Below are positions 1-12,329 of a DNA stretch of 64,000 nucleotides, piece after piece. Below the pieces are notes generated by a model. The model was not told the origin of the DNA, ran no database searches, and saw only the letters and a list, made by a program, of their open reading frames with translations. This DNA is from Balaenoptera acutorostrata (taxonomy: Eukaryota; Chordata; Mammalia; Artiodactyla; Balaenopteridae): assembly GCF_949987535.1 (NCBI RefSeq), contig NC_080077.1, forward strand, positions 34,437,389-34,501,388, written 5' to 3'. Position numbers and translations under genes: made by a program. Positions within the stretch are counted from its first letter, which is position 1. Every line of letters begins with the position of its first letter.

Positions 1-208
1 AGCTAGTGGGAAGCAGCCGCATAGCACAGGGAGATCAGCTCGGTGCTTTGTGACCACCTAGAGGGGTGGGATAGGGAGGGTGGGAGGGAGGGAGACGCAA
101 GAGGGAAGAGATATGGGAACATATGTATATGTATAACTGATTCACTTTGTTATAAAGCAGAAACTAACACACCATTGTAAAGCAATTATACTCCAATAAA
201 GATGTTAA
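1..208 (+). mobile_element. L1 LINE, 3' UTR end (rest of element lies left of the window or is truncated)
   Basis: This matches the last about 200 bases of the two full-length plus-strand L1s in the window almost base for base: the GGGAAGCAGCCGCATAGCAC block, the purine-rich GGGTGGGAGGGAGGGAG block and the AATAAA signal at 195-200, followed by an A run. The sequence starts at the window edge, so how far the element extends to the left cannot be seen. Confidence 0.93.
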
Positions 209-216
209 AAAAAAAG

Positions 217-1717
217 ACAAATAACCTTTATTAGTAAATTTCATATGTTTATTTTCTCAAAAATTATAAATAAAATGAAAATATAAACACAAACATGAAA
301 AATACACGCAAAAGATATAACTGATATAAGTCAATATCTTCATTAACTTAGGAGCACATCAAAAAATGTGTTTTTCTGAAAATATAGATGCCCTTCTCCA
401 CCCCCAAGAAATTCCAATTCAATCTGGCAAAGAGGAAGAGGAAAGCTGGATAAAATAACATGGTATTGTAAAGTTGTTAATCCGTAGATGTAAGCAAAGT
501 GTAGGAGTGGTTAAAAGAGGGATAGATGGTTAGGGTTTGAAGAACAGCAATTTTTTTCCTTGTCTGAATTCAGAATCAATTAAAACTTAGATAAAGAAGT
601 CAGGCAGAGAAGTAATGGAAAATCAGTATAACATGATAGTACTGCTGGAGAATGTAGCTTAATTGTGTAGCCACAAGTCCTTAAGCCCCAACCCCAAAGT
701 TAGTCAGATCCTTATCCACCTACTGACAGTCAATTTTGGGGACCTACAAGCACTCCCATGGAGTCCACCCAAATAAAACTTTGTTATGGGGCTGAGAACC
801 TGAGCAGGCAGGTGAACGCCAAAAGCAGAAAGCCTAGGCTTCACATACCCAATTCCCACTCCGTAGTTATCAACCAGATAGTTCTCTCCTCCTCCCATGG
901 AGAAGATAGAGTGAGGAGACTGAGAGGCAGGAATGTCAATCCGCATCCCTCACGGAGAACAAGAAGGCAAGTGAAAGGAAGGCCCATCCCTTCTTACAGA
1001 GACTAGAAGAGAAAGTAGAGATTTAAATGTGTAATTAGGGGACATCTACCACAGAAGAGATGAAAAGTTTCAAAGAATAATTCTCATGGCTATTAATGTA
1101 AATTATAAAGCATACTATAAAACAGTTTCTACTATTTTAGAGGAAATTTGCTCCTTTCAGGGTCTTTTATGTAACTTATGCTGCAGATAAACTTAAAACC
1201 CTTATATGAAACATAAAATGCATCATTAACCTTGACTTAGAATTTCAAAAATATAGAATGATCCCTGAATCAGCATTCTTCTGAGGAGAAAAAATAGGGT
1301 TGAAATTTATATTTTAATGTCAAATAATGTTCTTTAGGATTAAATGTCTCACCAGCCTATTTTGCCTCACATTGTATCACAGTTTGAGAGCAAAATATTT
1401 CCATGATCTATGTGAAGGCAAAAATTATAAAAAGGAATATATAAAGAATGACAAAGTACTTGTAGGTTTATTATAACTAGTGTAGTATTACAGAACTTTT
1501 CCACTGAAAGAACACTTACATCAAAAGAGGTATTCAGAAAGAAAATGATTTGACAGACTCTTAATTTTCAGTTAGTGAGAAAAATGCCCTTACAAAATTC
1601 AAACACCCTGTTCTTGTCAGGACACATAGTCTCAGAACACTCTTAACCAGAGTAATTTGGGAATGGTTAGAGGTGATATTCAGGATAAAAGGTCAATTTT
1701 TTTTTTTTAAAGGTCAA
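217..1717. other. unassigned AT-rich sequence
   Basis: No gene or confidently named repeat was found. A less AT-rich patch at about 660-1010 is open in short stretches on both strands, but I could not tie it to any family. An imperfect local duplication of AAAGGTCAATTT flanks a T run at 1688-1720, just before the small L1 insertion. Confidence 0.5.
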
Positions 1718-1816
1718 TTTTAACTTTCTTACTTCTTTTTTTTATTTTTTTTAAACGTCTTTATTGGAGTATAATTGCTTTACAATGTTGTGTTAGTTTT
1801 AACTTTCTTACTTCTT
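1718..1816 (-). mobile_element. extremely 5'-truncated L1 insertion (59 bp) with perfect 20-bp target-site duplication
   Basis: The motif TTTTAACTTTCTTACTTCTT occurs at 1718-1737 and again, identically, at 1797-1816. Between the copies (1738-1796) lies a T-rich run followed by the reverse complement of the terminal L1 3' UTR, including the AATAAA context and CATTGTAAAGCAATTATAC. A long target duplication, an A tail and a 3'-anchored fragment are the signature of target-primed reverse transcription. Only about 40 bases of L1 were copied. Confidence 0.92.
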
Positions 1817-1899
1817 ATTTGATCTTTTCTACCTCTTTCCACACTAAAGAAATAACCAACTTACAACTAAAAGTCTTTTCTCCTTACATATTTTTGATG

Positions 1900-2240
1900 C
1901 AAGCCTACAGGGCTTTGTCAAGACCTCTTGTAGTTGTATTTGTGACAAGTGCTGCCAAAGATACTGACCTTACCAATGGGGGGATTACACCTGCCCACTG
2001 TGTTGAACTCAGGCTTGCTGTGTGACTTGCTTTGGCCAGTGAAATGGGAAATGTGATATTTGTCATTCTGTGCTTCACTATGCTTCTCCCCCACTCTCTC
2101 ATGAGGACTAGCAATGCTCCAAATAAGCCAGGACCATCAGCCTGGGTTTTAAAGTGACATGTAGTGTAAGTGAGATATAAACATTTGCTGTTATAAGACC
2201 CTGAGAGTTGGGAATTGCTGTTGACTGCATTAGAGCATAC
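1900..2240 (+). repeat. old interspersed repeat, probably an LTR-type remnant
   Basis: The segment carries phrases that recur in old mammalian repeats: TGTGACTTGCTTTGGCCAGTG, a CCATCAGCCTGGGT block, and GTGAGATATAAACATTTG followed by a CCCTGAGAGTTGGG tail. I recognise the pattern but cannot assign the family, so naming is left open. It is about 340 bp and heavily diverged. Confidence 0.35.
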
Positions 2241-3309
2241 CTATCCCTAGGTACCAAGAATCATCCAAGAGAATGGAGAAAAAAAGCCTTCAGTATACTT
2301 TCTTCTTCTGGATTAAAAATAAATAAAAATCACTCATTTTTAAATTCATCTTTAAGTCCTTGAACTGACTGATTAAAACAGAAAAACGATCACTTGGTCT
2401 AGTAATCTATAGACTTAATCCCTTACCATCTTTATTTCTGTAAAAACTGGTAACTTCTTACTAAATATAGAAGTTTATTTTAGTCCTGCCTTTTAAAAAA
2501 GTTGTCATCTGATAACTGATCTGGAATGAAAAGAAAAGAATTAAATTAAATTAAAAGAAAACAAAATAATACCAACTTTTTCCCATTAGGAGAAAAATGC
2601 ATTATTCTCTAATTTCTGAATCAAACAAACTTCTATTTATTTTTACTGTGAATAAGCATTGTTTAAATTAATAAGAGAAAAAATAATGATGGTGCTTTTA
2701 GAAAATTATGCAATTTTCAAATGAAAAACAGTAATCTTAACACTTTCTTGGGCAAAGAAGATTATGCTACTAAAGAGAGCTTGATACTTTCAATAAAAAA
2801 AAAATTATTGAAGAGAGTCTCTACCACCTTTACTTGAATAGTACCTCTGCTGCAAGAGAAAAGCTGCCAAATGTGTCTAGAACTGATTCATAAGGAGAAT
2901 AATTGCTTCCTACTAATTTTAATCTTTTTACAGCTTTGCCTCTCATGGGATAAACATGAGGACTATGTGGCTTTATAATCAAATCTGAATCTAACCATTC
3001 CCTTGCCAGCAGCCAATGAGGTGCAAACACAAATTAAACTAGATTGAAGATTATATTGCTTGGCTGTTTGAAATTTTATATTACTTGCAAAGCACGCAGG
3101 CAAAGAGTAGCAGATGGGCAGTACTGAGCAAAATTTTCTTTCTGGATATTGCCCATCTGTTTTCCTTCTTTGCATTTCTACTTCAAACTATTCTAGATGT
3201 CCTAATTTTCCTGTCTTTCTTTCTCTCTTTCTTTTTTCATGGTTTCATAAATTAGTTACTTGAATTTTCAATGGTCAAACACGTAACATAGAGTTGATGA
3301 TTTCAACAT
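2241..3309. other. unassigned AT-rich sequence
   Basis: Unique-looking AT-rich DNA with short A and T runs. No open frame above about 70 codons that looks coding, and no recognised repeat. Confidence 0.5.
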
Positions 3310-3525
3310 AAGTAATCATAATAATTACTAATTTATATGTGTTCTTACTAGATTCCAGTCAGTCTGCTAAAGCTTTTAAATGTCTTACCATTTTGCCATA
3401 ACCACTAAGTAGATACATCTATTATCTCCATTTTACAGATGAGGAAATTGAAGAATAAGAAGTTCAAGACAATTATCCAGTTCACAGTGCTAGGAAATGG
3501 TAGAATAGGGACTCAATGCTGTTTT
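3310..3525 (-). repeat. MIR SINE remnant
   Basis: The diagnostic MIR core is read in antisense: TCCATTTTACAGATGAGGAAA at about 3428-3449. It is followed by the usual run through CACAGTGCTAGGAAATGGTAGAATAGGGAC. Upstream lies the antisense 3' part (GTGTTCTTACTAGATTCCAG...). MIR is an ancient tRNA-derived SINE shared by mammals. Confidence 0.8.
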
Positions 3526-4784
3526 AAAATATCAAGCCTTGCAAGAAATAAAAAAACATTTTTGCTCTAAAGTTAAATGTACTATCTATTATTAACATTT
3601 AAATTTTGTATTTGTAATCAAACTTAAAATACATTTTATTTAATTTCTCTCAAATTCATCAAGAATATAAACAAAATATTTCACATATTTCAAATAATTG
3701 GTAGGATGTTATAAGTGGTGAGATTTTAAGTACCAAGCCATTGTATTTTAGATTTGGAACGGACACAAAACATCATCTTATCTAGTGCTTCTCAAAAGTC
3801 TTTGTGCAATGGAATCCTTTCTTTAAATAAAATATGAGATGAAAATCGAACATAGAGAACAAGTAAAGTTAATCTAATATATAGAACCAGATCTAAGTAC
3901 CTGAATACAAGTGGGAGTGCGGGAGAAGGAGTTGCCATGGGAAGGAAGAGGGAAGAGACTTGGAGCCCTGCCGCCTCAACAGTTCTCTGTCCTTGTCCCT
4001 CTTTTCCCCTTGTACTGGTCCCCAGCACTCCATTTTGGACCTCTAGTGCATCATGCATTCCTGAATAAAACTAACAAAACTCTCTAATGATGATAAGTGC
4101 CTAATGAGAAGATAATGTTTCTTTTACAGGTCTCAGTTTAACTAGAACTCAATTCACAAAAAATCTCAAAATGTAACCACTTACCTTTATCCACCGCCTC
4201 CATCCTCAGAAGCCAATCTGTGACACCAAAGGAATCTCCAGAAAAGCCTTCAAGTTTTTCAAGGGATCTATATATTTAGAAATGAAAAAAAGAAGGGCCT
4301 GTAGAAAGCAGAACAGCTTTGGTGAACCAACCTTGGGAGCAAATATATAGGCAAAGCAGCCTACCAACATGGTGTTTCATCCACGCGAATTGAATGCCTT
4401 CTCACTTTTTGCATGCAAATACAGTGCTATAAATATTAGTGTAAATTAATTTTTTAAAAGTAGATAATTTTGGAACAAGGATCCCTTTAGATCATGTAGT
4501 AAGGTTGGGTCAGCGCTACACTTCAATAACTAGGTTAGCAACTCAAGTTCAGTCAAGGAAGTAAAAGTACAAAAGGATCAATAAGCAAGATGGGAAAATC
4601 TGTTTTGTTTTGTTTTGGTTTTGTTTTTAAGACCTATAGACAGGAGAAGGCTCTTCTTCCTTCTACTGCATTTCATGGCTGTTTTTTCACAGGACCTCAA
4701 ATCTACATCTTACTATCATACTGTATTTATAGTCTAATGGGACTAAGTTGGCCTTTGTGGGCTGGCCTAGTAACTAACATGATT
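3526..4784. other. unassigned AT-rich sequence up to the L1-A target site
   Basis: No gene or confidently named repeat. The last 19 bases before L1-A (4785-4803) are the left copy of its target-site duplication. Confidence 0.5.
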
Positions 4785-4803
4785 AAGAACACAATATGTT
4801 TTT

Positions 4804-6746
4804 GGAGGAGCTTCAAGATGGAGGAAGAGTTAGACGTGGAGATCACCTTCCTCCCCACAAATATATCAGAAATACATCTACATGTGGAACAACCCCTACA
4901 GAACACCTATTGAACGCTGGCAGAAGACCTCAGACTTCGCAAAAGGCAAGAAACTCCCCACTACCTGGGTAGGGCAAAAGAAAAAAGAAGAAACAGAGAC
5001 AAAAGAATAGGGATGGGACCTGCACCAGTGGGAGGGAGCTGTGAAGGAGGAAAGGTTTCCACACACTAGGAAGCCCCTTCGCGGGCGGAGACTGCAGGTG
5101 GCAGAGGGGGGAAGCTTCGGAGCCACAGAGGAGAGCACAGCCACAGAGGTGCAGAGGGCAAAGGGGAGAGATTCCCACACGCCCGAGAGGCTTGTCTGCT
5201 CACCCGCCGGGATGGGCGGGGGCAGGGAGCTGAGGCTCAGGCTTCGGAGGTCAGATCCCAGGGAGAGGACTGGGGTTGGCGGCGTGAACACAGCCTGAAG
5301 GGGGCTAGTGCACCGCAGCTAGCCGGGAGGGAGTCCGGGAAAAAGTCTGGAGCTGCCGAAGAGGCAAGAGACCATTGTTTTGGGGTGCGCAAGGAGAGGG
5401 GATTAAGAGCGCTGCTTGAAGGAGCTCCAGAGACAGGCATGAGCCGCAGCTATCAGCGCGGACCCCAGAGACGGGCATGAGATGCTAAGGCTGCTGCTGC
5501 AGCCACCAAGAAGCCTGTGTGCAAGCACAGGTCACTCTCCACACCGTCCCTCCTGGGAGCCTGTGCAGCCTGCCACTGCCAGGGTCCCGTGACCCATGGG
5601 ACAACTTCCCCGGGAGAATGCACTGTGTGCCACAGGCTGGTGCAACGTCACGCCGGCCTCTGCCGCTGCAGGCTCACCCCGCATCCGTACCCCTCCCTCC
5701 CCCTGGCCTGAGCGAGCCAGAGCCCCCGAAGCAGCTGCTCCATTAACCCCGTCCTGTCTGAGTGAAGAACAGACGCCCTCAGGCGACCTACACGCAGAGG
5801 CGGGTCCAAATCCAAAGCTGAAACCCGGGAGCTATGCGAACAAAGAAGAGAAAGGGAAATTTCTCCCAGCAGCCTCAGGAGCAGCGGATTAAATCTCCAC
5901 AATGAACTTGATGTACCCTGCATCTGCGGAATACCTGAATAGACAACGAATCATCCCAAATTGAGGAGGTAAACTTTGGGAGCAATGATACATATTTTTT
6001 TTCCCCTTTTTCTCTTTTTGTGAGTGTGTATGTGTACGCTTCTGTGTGTGATTTAGTCTGTATAGCTTTGCTTTTACCATTTGACCTAGGGTGCTATCTC
6101 TCTGGTGTTTTTGTTTGTTTTGTTTTTTAATTTTTTTTCTTAATAATTATTTTTTATTTTTAATTTTAATAAATTTATTTTATTGTACTTCATTTTATTT
6201 TTATCTTCTTCTTTCTTTCTTTCTTTCTTTTCTCCCTTTTATTCTAAGCCATGTGGAGGACAGGCATTTGGTGCTCCAGCCAGGCATCAGGGCTGTGCCA
6301 CTGAGGTGGGAGAGCCAAGTTCAGGACACTGGTCCACCAGAGACCTCCCAGCTCCACGTAATATCAAATGGCGAAAATCTCCCAGAGATCTCCATCTCAA
6401 TGCCAAAACCCAGCTCCGCTCAATGATGAGCAAGCAACAGTGCAGGACGCCCCACGCCAAACAACTAGCAAGACAGGAACACAGCCCCATCCATTAGCAC
6501 AGAGGCTGCCTAAAATCATAATAAGGCCACAGACACCCCAAAACACACCACCGGACACGGTCCTGCCCACCAGAAAGACAAGATCCAGCCTCATCCACCA
6601 GAGCACAGGCACCAGTCTCCTCCACCAGGAAGCCTACACAACACACTGAACCAACCTTAGCCACTGGGAACAGACACCAAAAACAAAGGAAACTACAAAC
6701 CTGCAGCCTGAGAAAAGGAGACTCCAAACACAGTGAGTTAAGCAAA
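4804..6746 (+). promoter_or_regulatory. L1-A 5' UTR with internal promoter and CpG-rich block
   Basis: About 1.94 kb precede the ORF1 ATG. The first bases include CAAGATGGAGG (about 4814-4824), at the place where mammalian L1 promoters carry a YY1-type CAAGATGGC site. Here the last position is changed. A CpG-rich block (about 5040-5780) holds one copy of the module GAGGGAGTCCGGGAAAAAGT...CTATCAGCGCGGACCCCAGA. A T-rich stretch with TTTC repeats (6105-6240) and a segment shared with L1-B and L1-D (from about 6290) complete it. Promoter function is inferred from L1 biology. Confidence 0.8.
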
Positions 6747-7692
6747 ATGAGAAGACAGAGAAACACACAGCAGATGAAGGAGCAAGGCAAAAACCCACCA
6801 GACCTAACAAATGAAGAGGAAATAGTCAGTCTACCTGAAAAAGAATTCAGAAAAATGATAGTAAAGATGATCCAAAATCTTGGAAATAGAATGGAGAAAA
6901 AGAAACTTTTAAAAAGGACCTAGAAGAACTAAAGAGCAAACAAACAGTGATGAACAACACAATAAATGAAATTAAAAATTCTCTAGAAGGGATCAACAGG
7001 AGAATAACTGAGGCAGAAGAACGGATAAGTGACCTGGAAGATAAAATAGTGGAAATAACTACTGCAGAGCAGAATAAAAAAAAAAAAGAATGAAAAGAAT
7101 TGAAGACAGTCTCAGAGACCTCTGGAACAACATTAAATGCACCAACATTCGAATTATAGGGGTCCCAGAAGAAGAAGAGAAAAAGAAAGGGACTGAGAAA
7201 ATATTTGAAGAGATTATAGTTGAAAACTTCCCTAATATGGGAAAGGAAAGAGTTAATCAAGTCCAGGAAGCACAGAAAGTCCCATACAGGATAAATCCAA
7301 GGAGAAACACACCAAGACACATATTAATCAAACTATCAAAAATTAAATACAAAGAACAAATATTAAAAGCAGCAAGGGAAAAACAACAAATAACATTCAA
7401 GGGAATTCCCATAAGGTTAATAGCTGATCTTTCAGCAGAAACTCTGCAAGCCAGAACAGAGTGGCAGGACATATTTAAAGTGATGAAAGGGAAAAACCTA
7501 CAACCAATACAACTCTACACAGCAAGGATCTTATTCACATTCGACGGAGAAATCAAAACCTTTACAGACAAGCAAACGCTAAGAGAATTCAGCACCACCA
7601 AACCAGCTTTACAACAAATGCTAAAGGAACTTCTCTGGGCAGGAAACACAAGAGAAGGAAAAGACCTACAAAAACAAACCCAAAACAATTAA
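6747..7692 (+). pseudogene. L1-A ORF1 (RNA-binding chaperone), frameshifted
   Basis: L1 ORF1p is a trimeric nucleic-acid chaperone that coats L1 RNA in the cytoplasm. The frame starts at ATG 6747, matching the usual N-terminus rich in Arg and Gln. Near 6897-6905 a few bases are missing compared with L1-B, and translation then runs into TAA. A run of twelve A's at about 7077-7089 is longer than in L1-B and marks a second length change. From 7090 the frame is open to 7692: the end of the coiled coil, an RRM-like core (IIGVPEEEE, NFPNMGKE) and the C-terminal domain (ADLSAETLQAR, KTFTDKQ). The stop used by L1-B after LLKELL is TGG here, adding about 20 residues and placing TAA only 3 bp before the ORF2 ATG. 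Confidence 0.9.
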
Positions 7693-7695
7693 GAA

Positions 7696-10600
7696 ATGGT
7701 AATAGGAACATATATATCGATAATTACCTTAAATGTAAATGGATTAATTGCTCCAACCAAAAGACAGAGACTGGGTGAATGGATACAAAAACAAGACCTG
7801 AATATATGCTGTCTACAAGAGACCAACTTTAGACCTAGGGACACATACAGACTGAAAGTGAGGGGATGGAAAAAGATATTCCATGCAAATGGAAATCAAA
7901 AGAAAGCTGGAGTAGCAATTCTCATACCAGACAAAATAGACTTTAAAACAAAGACTATTAGAAGAGACAAAGAAGGACACTACATAATGATCGAGGGATC
8001 CATCCAAGAAGAAGATATAACAATTGTAAACATTTATGCACCCAACATAGGAGCACCTCAATACATAAGGCAAATACTAACAGCCGTAAAAGGAGAAATC
8101 AACAGTAACACTATCATAGTAGGGGACTTTAACACCCCCCTTTCAACAATGGACAGATCATCCAAAATGAAAATAAATAAGGAAACACAAGCTTTAAATG
8201 ATACATTAAACAAGATGGACTTAATTGATATTTATAGGACATTCCATCCAAAAACAACAGAATACACATTCTTCTCAAGTGCTCAGGGAATATTCTCCAC
8301 GATAGATCATATCTTGGGTCACAAATCAAGTCTTGGTAAATTTAAGAATATTGAAATCGTATCAAGTAACTTTTCCGACCACAACGCTATGAGACTAGAT
8401 ATCAATTACAGGAAAAAATCTGTAAGAAATACAAACACATGGAGGCTAAAAAACACACTACTTAATAACCAAGAGATCCCTGAAGAAATCAAAGAGGAAA
8501 TCAGAAAATACCTAGATACAAATGACAATGAAAACACAACGACCCAAAACCATTGGGATGCAGCAAAAGCAGTTCTAAGAGGGAAGTTTATAGCTATATG
8601 AGCCTACCTTAAGAAACAAGAAACATCTCAAATAAACAACCTAACCTTACACCTAAAGCAATTAGAGAAAGAAGAACAAAAAAACCCCAAAGTTCGCAGA
8701 AGGAAAGAAATCATAAAGATCAGATCAGAAATAAATTAAAAAGAAATGAAGGAAACGATAGCAAAGATCAAAAAAACTAAAAGCTGGTTCTTTGAGAAGA
8801 TAAACAAAATTGATAAACCATTAGCCAGACTTATCAAGAAAAAAAGGGAGAAGACTCAAATCAATAGAATTAGAAATGAAAAAGGAGAAGTAACAACTGA
8901 CACTGCAGAAATACAAAGGATCATGAGAGATTACTACAAGCAACTATATGCCAAAAAAATGGACAATCTGGAAGAAATGGACAAATTCTTAGAAATGCAC
9001 AACCTTCCAAGACTGAACCAGGAAGAAATAGAAAATATGAACAGACTAATCACAAGCACTGAAATTGAACCTGTGATTAAAAATCTTCCAACAAACAAAA
9101 GCCCAGGACCAGATGGCTTCACAGGCGAATTCTATCAAACATTTAGAGAAGAGCTAACACCTATCCTTCTCAAACTCTTCCAAAATATAGCAGAGGGAGG
9201 AACACTCCCAAACTCATTCTACGAGGCCACCATCACCCTGATACCAAAACCAAAGATGTCACAAAGAAAGAAAACTACAGGCCAATATCACTGATGTACA
9301 TAGATGCAAAAATCCTCAACAAAATACTAGCAAACAGATTCCAACAGCACACTAAAAGGATCATACACCATGACCAAGTGGGGTTTATCCCAGGAATGCA
9401 AGGATTCTTCAATATATGCAAATCAATCAATGTGGTACACCATATTAACAAATTGAAGGAGAAAAACCATAAGATCATCTCAATAGATGCAGAGAAAGCT
9501 TTCGACAAAATTCAACACCCATTTATGATAAAAACCCTCCAGAAAGTAGGCATAGAGGGAACTTTCCTCAACATAATAAAGGTCATATATGACAAACCCA
9601 CAGCCAACATCGACCTCAATGGTGAAAAACTGAAACCATTTCCACTAAGATCAGGAACAAGACAAGGTTGCCCACTCTCACCACTATTATTCAACATAGT
9701 TTTGGAGGTTTTAGCCACAGCAATCAGAGAAGAAAAAAATAAAAGGAATCCAGGGCTTCCCTGGTGGCACAGTGGTTGAGAATCTGCCTGCCAATGCAGG
9801 GGACACGGGTTCGAGCCCTGGTCTGGGAAGATCCCACATGCTGCAGAGCAACTAGGCCCGTGAGCCACAACTACTGAGCTTGTGCGTCTGGAGCCTGTGC
9901 TCTGCAATAAGAGAGGCCGCGATAGTGAGAGGCCCGCACACCGTGATGAAGAGTGGACCCCGCTTGCCGCAACTAGAGAAAGCCCTTGCACAAAAACGAA
10001 GACCCAACACAGTCAAAAATAAATAAATTAATTAATTAATTAAAAAAAAAAAGGAATCCAAATTGGAAAAGAAGAAGTAAAGCTGTCACTGTTTGCAGAT
10101 GACATGATACTATACATAGAGAATCCTAAAGATGCTACCAGAAAACTACTAGAACTAATCAATGAATTTGGTAAAGTAGCAGGGTACAAAATTAATGCAT
10201 GGAGATCTCTTGCATTCCTATACACTAATGATGAAAAATCTGAAAGTAAAGTTAAGAAAACACCCATTTACCCCTGCAACAAAAAGAATACAATACCTAG
10301 GAATAAACCTACTTAAGGAGACAAAATACCTGTATGCAGAAAATTATAAGACACTGATGAAAGAAATTAAAGATGATACAAATAGATGGAGAGATATACC
10401 ATGTTCTTGGACTGGAAGAATCAATATTGTGAAAATGATTATACTACCCAAAGCAATCTACAGATTCAATGCAATCCCTATCAAACTACCACTGACATTT
10501 TTCACAGAACTAGAACAAAAAATTTCACAATTTGTATGGAAACACAAAAGACCCCGAATAGTCAAAACATTCTTGAGAAAGAAAAACGGAGCTGGAGGAA

Positions 10601-11805
10601 TCAGGCTCCCTGACTTCAGACTATACTACAAAGCTACAGTAATCAAGAGAAAATGGTACTGGCACAAAAACAGAAATATAGATCAATGGAACAGGATAGA
10701 AAGCCCAGAGATAAACCCACGCACATATGGTCACCTTATCTTTGATAAAAGAGGCAAGAATATACAGTGGAGAAAAGACAGCCTCTTCAATAAGTGGTAC
10801 TGGGAAAACTGGACAGCTACATGTAAAAGAATGAAATTAGAACACTCCCTAACACCATACACTAAAATAAACTCAAAATGGATTAAAGACCTAAATGTGT
10901 GGCCAGACACCATCCAACTCTTAGAGGAAAACACAGACAGAACACTCTATGACATAAGTCACAGCAAGATCTTTTCTGACCCACCTCCTAGCGAAATGGA
11001 AATAAAAACAAAAATAAATAAATGGGACCTAATGAAACTTCAAAGCTTTTGCACAGCAAAGGAAACCATGGACAAGATGAAAAGACAACCCTCAGAATGG
11101 GAGAAAATATTTGCAAATGACAAAGGATTAATCTCTAAAACATACAAGCAACTCATGCAGCTCAATATCAAAAAAACAAACAACCCAATCCAAAATTGGG
11201 CAGATGACCTAAGTAGACATTTCTTCAAAGACGATATACATACTGCCAACAAACACATGAAAGAATGCTCAACATCATGAATCATTAGAGAAATGCAAAG
11301 CAAAACTACAATGAGATATCATCTCACACCGGTCAGAATGTCCATCATCAAAAAATCTACAAACAATAAATGCTGGAGAGGATGTGCAGAAAAGGGAACC
11401 CTCTTGCACTGTTGGTGGGAATGTAAATTGATACAGCCACTATGGAGAACAGTATGGAGGTTCCTTAAAAAACTAAAAATAGAACTACCATATGACCCAG
11501 CAATCCCACTACTGGGCATATACCCTGAGAAAACCATAATTCAAAAAGAGTCATGTACCACAATGTTCATTGCAGCTCTATTTACAATAGACCGGACATG
11601 GAAGCAACCTAAGTGTCCATCGACAGATGAATGGATAAAGAAGATGTGGCACATATATACAATGGAGTATTACTCAGCCATAAAAAGGAACAAAACTGAG
11701 TTATTTGTAGTGAGGTTGATGGACCTAGAGACTGTCATACAGAGTGAAGTAAGTCAGAAAAAGAAAAACAAATACCGTATGCCAACACATATATATGGAA
11801 TCTAA
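7696..11805 (+). pseudogene. L1-A ORF2 (endonuclease / reverse transcriptase), multiply disrupted and SINE-interrupted
   Basis: ORF2p nicks the target DNA and reverse-transcribes L1 RNA from the nick. ATG 7696 opens an APE-type endonuclease domain with [21 protein letters not shown] and FSDHNAM, the metal and active-site motifs of the family. The RT domain follows (NKSPGPDGF at about 9095, [14 protein letters not shown] at 10092-10103). The C-terminal cysteine-rich segment ([18 protein letters not shown]) is at about 11370-11425. Lesions seen: TGA 8599-8601, TAA 8737-8739, a 4-nt deletion near 9251, a SINE insertion at 9753-10048, a 2-nt deletion near 10262, and TGA 11278-11280. It cannot make a full ORF2p. 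Confidence 0.95.
9753..10048 (+). mobile_element. CHR-type (tRNA-Glu-derived) SINE inside L1-A ORF2
   Basis: The head is GGGCTTCCCTGGTGGCACAG, with A-box-like GTGGCACAGTGGTTGAGA and B box GGGTTCGAGCCCTGG. The CHR tail follows (CTTGCCGCAACTAGAGAAAG, AAGACCCAACACAG) and then AAAT/ATTA repeats and an A run. The 12-bp duplication AAAAGGAATCCA flanks it at 9741-9752 and 10049-10060. This shows a clean insertion into an existing L1-A, so the SINE is younger than L1-A. Confidence 0.95.
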
Positions 11806-12187
11806 AAAAAGAAGAAAAACAAAAAGGTCAGACGAACCTAAGGGCAAGATGGGAATAAAGATGCAGACCTACTAGAGAATGGACTTGAGGATACGGGGAG
11901 GGAGAAGGGTAAGCTGGAACAAAATGAGAGAGTGGCATGGACATATGTATACTACCAAAGATAAAATAGATACTAGTGGGAAGCAGCTGCATAGCACAGG
12001 GAAATCAGCTCGGTGCTTTGTGACCACCTAGAGGGGTGGGATAGGGAGCGTGGGAGGGAGGGAGGTGCAAGAGGGAAGAGATATGGGGACATATGTATAT
12101 GTATAACTGATTCACTTTGTTATAAAGCAGAAACTAACACACCATTGTAAAGCAATTATACTCTAATAAAGATGGTAAAAAAAAAAA

Positions 12188-12329
12188 GAAGCCTGCACAC
12201 TGTAACTAAGAATAGCCCCCACTCGCCGCAACTAGAGAAAGCCCGCAAGCAGCAGCAGAGACCCAACGCAGCCAGAATTGAATAAATAAATAAATTAAAT
12301 AAATAAATAAATAAATAAAATCTATTAAA
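12188..12329 (+). mobile_element. 5'-truncated CHR SINE fragment in the L1-A tail
   Basis: GAAGCCTGCACACTGTAACTAAG through CTCGCCGCAACTAGAGAAAG, GACCCAACGCAGCCAG and AAATAAAT repeats match the 3' half of the CHR SINE. It sits between the L1-A poly-A and the right L1-A target duplication (12341-12358), with a second A-rich run (12326-12340). It is either a later insertion into the A tail or a template-switch chimera. Confidence 0.85.

Larger units (their letters stand above)
4804..12187 (+). mobile_element. L1-A: full-length cetartiodactyl L1, inactivated
   Basis: The element has a 5' UTR (4804-6746), broken ORF1 (6747-7692), broken ORF2 (7696-11805), a 3' UTR with AATAAA at 12165-12170, and an A tail. 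A CHR SINE of about 296 bp plus one copy of its duplication interrupts the RT region. The left target duplication is 4785-4803 (AAGAACACAATATGTTTTT) and the right copy is 12341-12358 (AAGAATACAATGTTTTTT), which differ by one substitution and a 2-bp indel. A SINE fragment lies between the L1 tail and the right copy. The decayed ORFs and diverged duplications mark an insertion of some age. Confidence 0.96.

Noticed and set aside
704..1006. Open stretches on both strands at about 700-1000, considered as an exon
   Set aside because: No splice-site pair frames a single open reading, and the codon pattern is not coding-like.
9753..9840. tRNA-like sequence with A and B boxes
   Set aside because: It is the tRNA-derived head of a SINE, followed by the CHR body and flanked by a target duplication. 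It is not a tRNA gene.
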